Source: Pedobacter nototheniae
GTDB taxonomy: Bacteria; Bacteroidota; Bacteroidia; Sphingobacteriales; Sphingobacteriaceae
Length of the DNA: 64,000 nucleotides
Assembly (NCBI RefSeq): GCF_004335085.1
Contig: NZ_RQRS01000028.1
Span: 1 to 64,000, forward strand
Direction of reading: 5' to 3'
Positions within the stretch are counted from its first letter, which is position 1; every line of letters starts with the position of its first letter. Made by a program: the position numbers and the translations under genes. The notes beneath the pieces were generated by a model. That model had not been told where the DNA came from, did no database searches, and saw only the letters and a program-made list of their open reading frames with translations. This document shows positions 58,842 through 64,000 of this stretch, one piece after another.

Positions 58842-61643
58842 ATGAAATTAAATATCCACTCAACTGTAATTCTAAGAACACCAAAATTTTCTTATCAGGC
58901 AAATTTACCAGCCTCTTGGGATGAACTTAAAAAGGATATTGCCATATCATCAGATGCCTTTTACCAAACCATTAAAAATGTTAAGGTAGAAGAATTAAGC
59001 CATTTACCACCAAAAGTTTTCTTTACCATTTGGAAGTACTTTAACCGGGCCAAATATCGCTCAACACCTTATGGCACATTTGCCAGCTTCGCCCTTTTAA
59101 AAAATGCATTAAATAACTATGGCGAAACTATAACACTAAACGAATTACAAAAAGTTCACCGATTTATAGATTGGCCTTACAAAAACCAAATTCAGTTTAA
59201 TTTAACGGATTTGATCCAGCAAAACTGCCTTATTTTTAGCAATAGTAGTTATTACAGCACCCCAACAAGTATTAGATATATTGCTTGCACCGATGGCGTT
59301 TTTGAGTTGGCCGAAATTGAAGAAGACCCTTTTGTTCGTCGAATTTTGGATGCCTGTTTAAAGCCCATTAAAGTAAACGAACTGATTGAATGTCTGAATT
59401 TAAATGAGCAAGAAAAGCAATCTTTATTCGCTTTATTAGAAGATATGCATGTCTTGCAATTGGTTTTTACAAATTACGATCCCAATATTATAGGCGAAGA
59501 TTATTTTGAACGCTTAAACCTGCATGCAGATCATACACTGCCAGAATACTTAATAGCAGAGCGAGAACCAGTTTCTGGTCAGATTGCTGAAAACTTATTA
59601 CAAAATATTCCAGATCTAGTTCAGTTTTTACATAAGGCAGTACCTCACATAGAAAAACCAGCTTTAATTGATTTTATCAGTCGCTTTAAAAAGAAATTTG
59701 AACAAAAAGAAGTTCCATTGCTTTTAGCGCTTGATCCAGAAATGGGGGTTGGCTATGATGAGTTGGAGCAGGCAGGAGATGATGACGATTTTGTATCGCA
59801 GTTTAAGCAAAAAAATAAGTCTAAAAAGGCAGAAATCGAATTGAAATCTGTTTTAAGAAAAGAACTTATCGCAGAGAAATTTGAAAAGGGTAAAACTCTT
59901 CTGCTCAATACAACTCATTTCCTATTAAATGAAGAGTTGAAGCCAATTCCGAATTCATTTAGCTTTATGATGAGTATATGCGATGAATTAGTGCAGGTAG
60001 AGCAAATAGGAGGGGCAACAGCAAATTCACTAAGTGGGCGCTTTACGTTAGCCGGACAAGAGGTTTTAGAAAATTGCATTCGGATTGCTCAAATTGAGCA
60101 AAATGCCAATCCAGAGATTTTATTTTTTGATGTAGCCTACATGGTTGAGGCTAATGTAGATAATGTAAATAGGCGCAGAATTATTTATAATCACCAACTC
60201 TCCATTTTAAACTTCGATACCTCAAGCGATCCACTAAATCTCTGTGATATTATGGTTTCCGTACAAGGAGATGAAATTATTTTAAGGTCGAAAAAATTAG
60301 GAAAACGTATTATTCCTAAAATGGCTTCTGCCTATAATTATACCCGATCGGATTTATCAGTTTTTAGGCTGCTTTGCGATTTACAGCACCATGCAGTTCA
60401 AACTAATCTAAATATTTCACTCGAAGCTTTATTCCCAAATTTAGATTACTATCCACGGTTTCAATACAAAAATATTGTTTTAAGCCAGGCGAGGTGGAAA
60501 ATTAAAAAAGACGATCTTTTTAAAATCAAAAATAACGAACCATCGGTTCAACAATGTAAAGCCTATCTTTTGGAGCTTGGCGTAAGCGATTATTTTAAGG
60601 CAGGATCATCAGATCAAACTTTATGCTTTAGTTTAAATAGCAACGAAGATTTGGTTGCATTTATTCAATACGCACAAAAACAAAAGGATTTTTTTGTAGA
60701 AGAAGTGATTTTACCTAAAGAAAGTTTGGTTCAAGATCAAGCATTAAAACCTTATTTAGGACAATTTGTGGTGAGCCTTTTCCATAACGAAAAAGTTTAC
60801 AGCGAAATAAATGCAGCTAAAATTGAACAGCCAATACAAGTGAAACAAATTTTTCCGCCAGGAACTGAATGGCTGTACTTTGAAATTTATTGTCACCAGC
60901 AAAGAGCAGATGAAATTCTTGCCGGCCCAATTGCTTACTTTTTGGATACCCACCAGGATGATATTAAGCAATGGTTTTTTATTAGGTATAATGAAAATGG
61001 AAATCATTTAAGATTTAGAGTTTTATTAAGTGATATTGAACGTGGGCATGCATTAACGGCTGCACTTAGCAGTTATCTGGAAGAAAATCTTTTAGCAGGC
61101 TTAGTATCTGATGTTCAAATTAGAACCTATAAGCGAGAATCTGAGCGTTATGGACATGATTTAATAGAAATGGCTGAAACACATTTTTGTGCAGATAGCC
61201 AGTTTGTACTTTCACTTATAGAAACACAACTTTCTAATTTTAATAAATATAATTTATGTGCAGCTGTAGCATATCAAATTCAGGCAGCAGGTATATTTGA
61301 AGCAAATAAGTTTATAAATATTATAAAAATAATATCAAACTCCTTTAATGAAGAACATAATCTGGAAGCTGCGGATTTCAAAAAATTAAACGCACAATAC
61401 CAGCTTTATCGTAAAGAAAATTCTCCTGCAGTTAATGCATCTCAAGCGGAATTATTTAAAACCTTTGCAATTTCCTTTATTCAAATTTTGCAAGTTTGTT
61501 CAGCAGAGAAAAGGGTAAAACTCTTTAGTGATTTAATTCATATGCACGTTAACCGTTTGTTTGCCAAAGATCAACGAAGCCACGAAATGGTGATGTATTA
61601 TTTCTTGCTAAAAGAGTTACAAAGAAGAAATGCAACGGCTTAA
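58842..61643 (+). CDS. Lantibiotic dehydratase LanB, full length
   Basis: 933 residues. The N-terminal glutamylation domain starts at once (STVILRTPKFSYQANLPASW; YFNRAKYRSTPYGTFASFAL) and extends to about 640. The C-terminal elimination (SpaB_C/thiopeptide-type) domain starts at about 672 (GTEWLYFEIYCHQQRADEIL; WFFIRYNENGNHLRFRVLL) and ends near 925. Known LanB enzymes use glutamyl-tRNA to glutamylate Ser/Thr of a precursor and then eliminate it to give dehydroalanine/dehydrobutyrine. Having both domains separates it from peptide aminoacyl-tRNA ligases and split thiopeptide enzymes. Substrates are probably the five precursors at 62905-63689. Its stop overlaps the stop of the minus-strand kinase gene by 3 nt. 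Confidence 0.94.
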   Translation: MKLNIHSTVILRTPKFSYQANLPASWDELKKDIAISSDAFYQTIKNVKVEELSHLPPKVFFTIWKYFNRAKYRSTPYGTFASFALLKNALNNYGETITLNELQKVHRFIDWPYKNQIQFNLTDLIQQNCLIFSNSSYYSTPTSIRYIACTDGVFELAEIEEDPFVRRILDACLKPIKVNELIECLNLNEQEKQSLFALLEDMHVLQLVFTNYDPNIIGEDYFERLNLHADHTLPEYLIAEREPVSGQIAENLLQNIPDLVQFLHKAVPHIEKPALIDFISRFKKKFEQKEVPLLLALDPEMGVGYDELEQAGDDDDFVSQFKQKNKSKKAEIELKSVLRKELIAEKFEKGKTLLLNTTHFLLNEELKPIPNSFSFMMSICDELVQVEQIGGATANSLSGRFTLAGQEVLENCIRIAQIEQNANPEILFFDVAYMVEANVDNVNRRRIIYNHQLSILNFDTSSDPLNLCDIMVSVQGDEIILRSKKLGKRIIPKMASAYNYTRSDLSVFRLLCDLQHHAVQTNLNISLEALFPNLDYYPRFQYKNIVLSQARWKIKKDDLFKIKNNEPSVQQCKAYLLELGVSDYFKAGSSDQTLCFSLNSNEDLVAFIQYAQKQKDFFVEEVILPKESLVQDQALKPYLGQFVVSLFHNEKVYSEINAAKIEQPIQVKQIFPPGTEWLYFEIYCHQQRADEILAGPIAYFLDTHQDDIKQWFFIRYNENGNHLRFRVLLSDIERGHALTAALSSYLEENLLAGLVSDVQIRTYKRESERYGHDLIEMAETHFCADSQFVLSLIETQLSNFNKYNLCAAVAYQIQAAGIFEANKFINIIKIISNSFNEEHNLEAADFKKLNAQYQLYRKENSPAVNASQAELFKTFAISFIQILQVCSAEKRVKLFSDLIHMHVNRLFAKDQRSHEMVMYYFLLKELQRRNATA

Positions 61644-61654
61644 ACCGTTGCATT
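61629..61654. terminator. Palindrome containing both stop codons of convergent lanB and kinase genes
   Basis: AATGCAACGG (61629-61638) pairs exactly with CCGTTGCATT (61645-61654) around CTTAAA. The loop holds the TAA of both genes. There is no T run, so termination is uncertain. Confidence 0.75.
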
Positions 61655-62761
61655 AAGTTTTGCCAGTGGATTAATAATGTCCACATTAATTTCTGTTATA
61701 TAACGATTTAAAGGATCCTGATAAAATTTAAACTCACAAGATTCCTTATAAAAATTGTGTAATCTTTTACCAATATTCTCTACACCAACATGGTGGCTAT
61801 CACTTGCCTTGCTTTTAACATCATTAATCATATTTATGGTTTTGATGCTTAGGTGGCTATTCTCATAGTTAATTTTAATCTGTGCTGGTTGTGTTGAATG
61901 AGACACATTGCCATGCTTAAATATATTTTCTATTAACGTTAATAAAATTAATGGCGGAAATCTAATTCCAAATAAATCACCGGTAACCTCCAATTCTAAA
62001 TTAATAGTATTGCCAGTACGCAGCCTGTGTAAATTAATTAAATGCTCAATTTGCTCAACCTCTTCACTTAATGGAACCATTTCAGATGCTTCTGGTCTTT
62101 TTAAAGCATAACGCATCATTTCTGCAAGGTTCATAATAGCATCTGCTGCTAGAGGTGCCTTTTTACGGGCATCATTGTAGATGAAATTTAAGGTGTTAAA
62201 TAAAAAGTGCGGATTTATCTGACTTCGAAGGTAATTGTTTTGAGAATTTACCAAATCGTTTTCTAATGATTGTTTCTCTATTTGGGTAACAAGGCTTTGT
62301 CTTTCAAGTGCTTCTACCTTTTTTCGATCCTCAAAAGATTTCAAAATGTAAACATAACCAGTAGAGAAGCCTATAAATAAAAGAGATCGGAAAATACATC
62401 TAGCTACGTAATCTTTATCTATAACAGGAAAATCATCCCGATGGATAAAATTTAGTTTGATAAATAGTAATTGTAGTAAATAAACCAGAATGGTATAGAC
62501 AGCTATTTCCGCAAAAATTAAAACTGGGATTCCGATAATTTTAAAACTTAGCTTATTATTTTTTAATAAAATATTGAATAAATAAGCATGAGAATAGAAG
62601 AGGCATATGTTCACCAGGTAAAAAAGAACATAGCTACCAACCTGTCCGAATATATTATTTATTAAGCCGGCAATAATAACTTCATAAATAATATATACGC
62701 TCCAAACAATTAGGTGGATTTTATACTTTTTATAGAAATTACTTAAATTAAAAAAACTCAT
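61640..62761 (-). CDS. LytS-type membrane sensor histidine kinase
   Basis: 373 residues. Four transmembrane helices (about 15-38, 43-66, 74-101, 120-141) with no large extracellular domain, a short coiled coil (142-180), then the His_kinase domain with phospho-acceptor His185 in QINPHFLFNTLNF and ATP-binding N box LTLIENIFKHG. This class pairs with LytTR response regulators, one of which lies at the window end on the same strand. The input helices resemble small-peptide or membrane-stress sensors; the ligand is unknown. The precursors lie between it and its regulator on the opposite strand. Confidence 0.94.
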   Translation of the reverse strand: MSFFNLSNFYKKYKIHLIVWSVYIIYEVIIAGLINNIFGQVGSYVLFYLVNICLFYSHAYLFNILLKNNKLSFKIIGIPVLIFAEIAVYTILVYLLQLLFIKLNFIHRDDFPVIDKDYVARCIFRSLLFIGFSTGYVYILKSFEDRKKVEALERQSLVTQIEKQSLENDLVNSQNNYLRSQINPHFLFNTLNFIYNDARKKAPLAADAIMNLAEMMRYALKRPEASEMVPLSEEVEQIEHLINLHRLRTGNTINLELEVTGDLFGIRFPPLILLTLIENIFKHGNVSHSTQPAQIKINYENSHLSIKTINMINDVKSKASDSHHVGVENIGKRLHNFYKESCEFKFYQDPLNRYITEINVDIINPLAKLNATV

Positions 62762-62779
62762 TTTCGTTGATTTTTGTTG

Positions 62780-62801
62780 AAAAAAGGGCGTTTACACCCT
62801 T
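62780..62801 (-). terminator. Possible minus-strand terminator or attenuator in front of the kinase gene
   Basis: Read on the minus strand, AAGGG-T pairs with G-CCCTT around GTAAAC, then TTTTTT, 19-40 nt before the kinase ATG. It could stop antisense transcription entering from the response regulator or attenuate the kinase. Confidence 0.4.
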
Positions 62802-62860
62802 ATATTGGTGTGTTTGTGTAAAAAAATATAGTAGATAAATTTTCTACCGCATCTTTACAC
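62791..62860. promoter_or_regulatory. Candidate operator repeats of the peptide locus
   Basis: TTTACACC occurs at 62791-62798 and again at 62853-62860, and the inverse GTGTAAA at 62816-62822, so TTTACAC/GTGTAAA form an inverted repeat overlapping the -33 element of the precursor promoter. A further inverted repeat GTAGA/TCTAC (62830-62834, 62842-62846) surrounds the -7 box. Possible binding sites for the LytTR regulator. Confidence 0.4.
62814..62842 (+). promoter_or_regulatory. Promoter of the precursor peptide genes
   Basis: TTG at 62814-62816, 18 bp, TAAATTTT at 62835-62842: matches TTG-N18-TAnnTTTG in all but the last base. Leaves a leader of about 55 nt before the first precursor. Confidence 0.45.
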
Positions 62861-62904
62861 CGTTGCTAATAACAATAGATAAAAACATATAAAATTTAGA
62901 TATA

Positions 62905-63057
62905 ATGAAAATTCAAAACTCTAGTAAACTCTCAAAGAAAACAGTATTCGTTTTTAAAAATGCAAAAGGACAAAACGATTTCCGTACTGATCCTACAACA
63001 GCTACAGCAAAAACTATTTTAACATTTGACATTTTCGATATCTCTTTTAACAAATAA
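62905..63057 (+). CDS. Lanthipeptide-like precursor 1 (no cysteine)
   Basis: 50 residues. Leader begins MKIQNSSKLSKKTVFVFKN, the KLxKKTVF segment resembling class I leader motifs bound by LanB; then AKGQNDFRTDP and the core TTATAKTILTFDIFDISFNK. The core has five Thr and one Ser that LanB could dehydrate and no Cys. Core and leader boundary are inferred from conservation. The next copy starts 5 nt after the stop. Confidence 0.85.
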   Translation: MKIQNSSKLSKKTVFVFKNAKGQNDFRTDPTTATAKTILTFDIFDISFNK

Positions 63058-63062
63058 ATAAT

Positions 63063-63215
63063 ATGAAAGCTCAACACATAAATAAACTCTCAAAGAAAAC
63101 AGTATTTGTTTTTAAAAATGCAAAAGGACAAAACGATTTCCGTACTGATCCTACAACGGCTACAGCAAAAACTATTTTAACATTTGACATTTTCGATATC
63201 TCTTTTAACAAATAA
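63063..63215 (+). CDS. Lanthipeptide-like precursor 2 (no cysteine)
   Basis: 50 residues starting MKAQHINKLSKKTVFVFKNA. From the KLSKK motif to the stop the peptide is identical to precursor 1 and the DNA nearly so, so this is the most recent duplication. No Cys. Its stop and the next start are one nucleotide apart, suggesting coupled translation. Confidence 0.85.
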   Translation: MKAQHINKLSKKTVFVFKNAKGQNDFRTDPTTATAKTILTFDIFDISFNK

Positions 63216-63216
63216 T

Positions 63217-63381
63217 ATGAAAGTTCTAAACACAAATAAATTGGCTAAAAAAACAGTATTTGTTTTTAAAAATGCAAAAGGCCAAAATGATTTCCGTACC
63301 GACCCTGTATCAGATCCTACATCAATTTTAGGAGGAACTGTTTTAACTTTTGGCAATTTCGACATCTCTTTTAATAAATAA
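63217..63381 (+). CDS. Lanthipeptide-like precursor 3, variant core (no cysteine)
   Basis: 54 residues from ATG 63217; an in-frame extension to 63184 only reads through the end of precursor 2. Leader MKVLNTNKLAKKTVFVFKNA is conserved, but the core is four residues longer and differs: VSDPTSILGGTVLTFGNFDI before the shared SFNK end. It has a GG pair and fewer Thr. No Cys. Confidence 0.85.
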   Translation: MKVLNTNKLAKKTVFVFKNAKGQNDFRTDPVSDPTSILGGTVLTFGNFDISFNK

Positions 63382-63382
63382 T

Positions 63383-63535
63383 ATGAAAGCTCTAAATACA
63401 AGTAAATTAGCTAAAAAAACAGTGTTTGTTTTTAAAAATGGTAAGAGTCAAAATGACTTTCGCACAGATCCAACAACAGCTACAGCAAAAACAATATTAA
63501 CTTTTGATATTTTTGACATATCTTTTAACAAATAA
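63383..63535 (+). CDS. Lanthipeptide-like precursor 4 (no cysteine)
   Basis: 50 residues from ATG 63383 (the extension to 63350 lies within precursor 3). Leader MKALNTSKLAKKTVFVFKNG; core identical in sequence to precursor 1 although the codons differ at many positions, implying selection on the peptide. No Cys. Confidence 0.85.
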   Translation: MKALNTSKLAKKTVFVFKNGKSQNDFRTDPTTATAKTILTFDIFDISFNK

Positions 63536-63536
63536 T

Positions 63537-63689
63537 ATGAAAGATCAACACGCAAGTAAACTGATTAAAAAGACTGTATTTATTTATAAAAGTGCTAAGG
63601 GTCAAAACAATTTTAATACTGATCCTACAACGGCTACAGCAAAAACAATTTTGACTTTTGATATATCTGACATTTCTTTCAGAAAATAA
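63537..63689 (+). CDS. Lanthipeptide-like precursor 5 (no cysteine)
   Basis: 50 residues from ATG 63537 (extension to 63504 lies in precursor 4). The most diverged leader (MKDQHASKLIKKTVFIYKSA, NNFNTDP); core TTATAKTILTFDISDISFRK, with an extra Ser and an Arg. No Cys. Its stop codon directly abuts the stop of the convergent response-regulator gene, with no base between. Confidence 0.85.
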   Translation: MKDQHASKLIKKTVFIYKSAKGQNNFNTDPTTATAKTILTFDISDISFRK

Positions 63690-64000
63690 TTATTGATTCC
63701 TATTCGATTTAAGTAAACTGCTCTGAACATAGGCGAAGAAAGCTTCCTTATAGCCTTCGCCAATTTGGATCATTTCATTGTTTACTAATCTAATTATATT
63801 TCCATCTACTTTCTTAATTGATGCCTTTGCAACAATATTCGATTTATTTACGCGGATAAAGGCGTGATTTTCTAAGGCTTTTTCAATTTCTTTTAAGGTT
63901 AAATAAGTTGTATGTGTTTCTGATTTCGTTATAATCTGGATATAATTCTGTAATGCCTTAATGTATAAAATATCATCTATGGCAATATTAGAGAAAGCAT
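63690..64000 (-). CDS. LytTR-family response regulator, C-terminal part (runs off the window)
   Basis: About 103 codons visible, ending at TAA (63690-63692 on the plus strand). The visible part is the LytTR DNA-binding domain: IAIDDILYIKALQNYIQIIT, TYLTLKEIEKALENHAFIRV, NKSNIVAKASIKKVDG, IQIGEGYKEAFF. The receiver domain should lie beyond 64000. Expected partner of the LytS-type kinase at 61640-62761 and likely regulator of the precursor promoter. Confidence 0.9.
   Translation of the reverse strand, partial: AFSNIAIDDILYIKALQNYIQIITKSETHTTYLTLKEIEKALENHAFIRVNKSNIVAKASIKKVDGNIIRLVNNEMIQIGEGYKEAFFAYVQSSLLKSNRNQ

Noticed and set aside
58842..61643. Peptide aminoacyl-tRNA ligase instead of a dehydratase
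   Set aside because: Those enzymes lack the C-terminal elimination domain, which is clearly present here.
63184..63216. Longer starts for precursors 3, 4 and 5
   Set aside because: The extensions (from 63184, 63350 and 63504) only translate the ends of the preceding precursor genes in another frame; all five genes align from the M-K start.

Overview
The window reads as chromosome of a member of the Bacteroidota, most likely Pedobacter or another Sphingobacteriaceae. The evidence is low GC, promoters of the TTG-N18..20-TAnnTTTG type, paired SusC/SusD outer-membrane systems with ECF sigma/FecR regulators, a type IX secretion sorting domain, and an alternative complex III operon. The phylum is secure; the genus is inference.

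Layout. 1-459 is non-coding and holds a 21-bp tandem repeat, followed by a deoxyhypusine-synthase-family gene (460-1440). 1694-18194 is one aerobic respiration block, all on the + strand: alternative complex III (actA-F), cytochrome c oxidase subunits II and I, haem A synthase, haem O synthase, two subunit III proteins, subunit IV, a SCO-like protein without cysteines, and a DUF420/CtaM-like assembly protein. 18311-38403 carries two successive copies of a six-gene import module: ECF sigma factor, FecR anti-sigma, SusC with an STN signalling domain, SusD, HExxH zinc metallohydrolase lipoprotein and DUF4302 lipoprotein. 38499-41631 holds small housekeeping or unknown genes, and 41683-44268 (minus) is a large STAND/NACHT-like ATPase.

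44501-57701 is a type IX secretion/gliding-type cluster. It has a giant repetitive adhesin-like protein of about 3,380 codons with a type B C-terminal sorting domain, then PorP/SprF and a PD40/OmpA protein. The giant gene is interrupted by one in-frame TGA. 57702-58841 has no gene. It contains a terminator, a 42-bp perfect palindrome leading into a second 21-bp tandem array, and degenerate dispersed repeats.

58842-64000 is the most interesting part and runs off the window: a ribosomal-peptide (lanthipeptide-type) locus. It has a full-length LanB dehydratase, a LytS-type histidine kinase and a LytTR response regulator (both minus strand), and between those two five tandem precursor genes on the + strand that were too short to be obvious. 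The precursors share a KLxKKTVF leader and a Thr-rich core and contain no cysteine at all. Thioether rings of the normal kind therefore cannot form within them, although the dehydratase is complete. No cyclase, protease or exporter is visible before the window ends.
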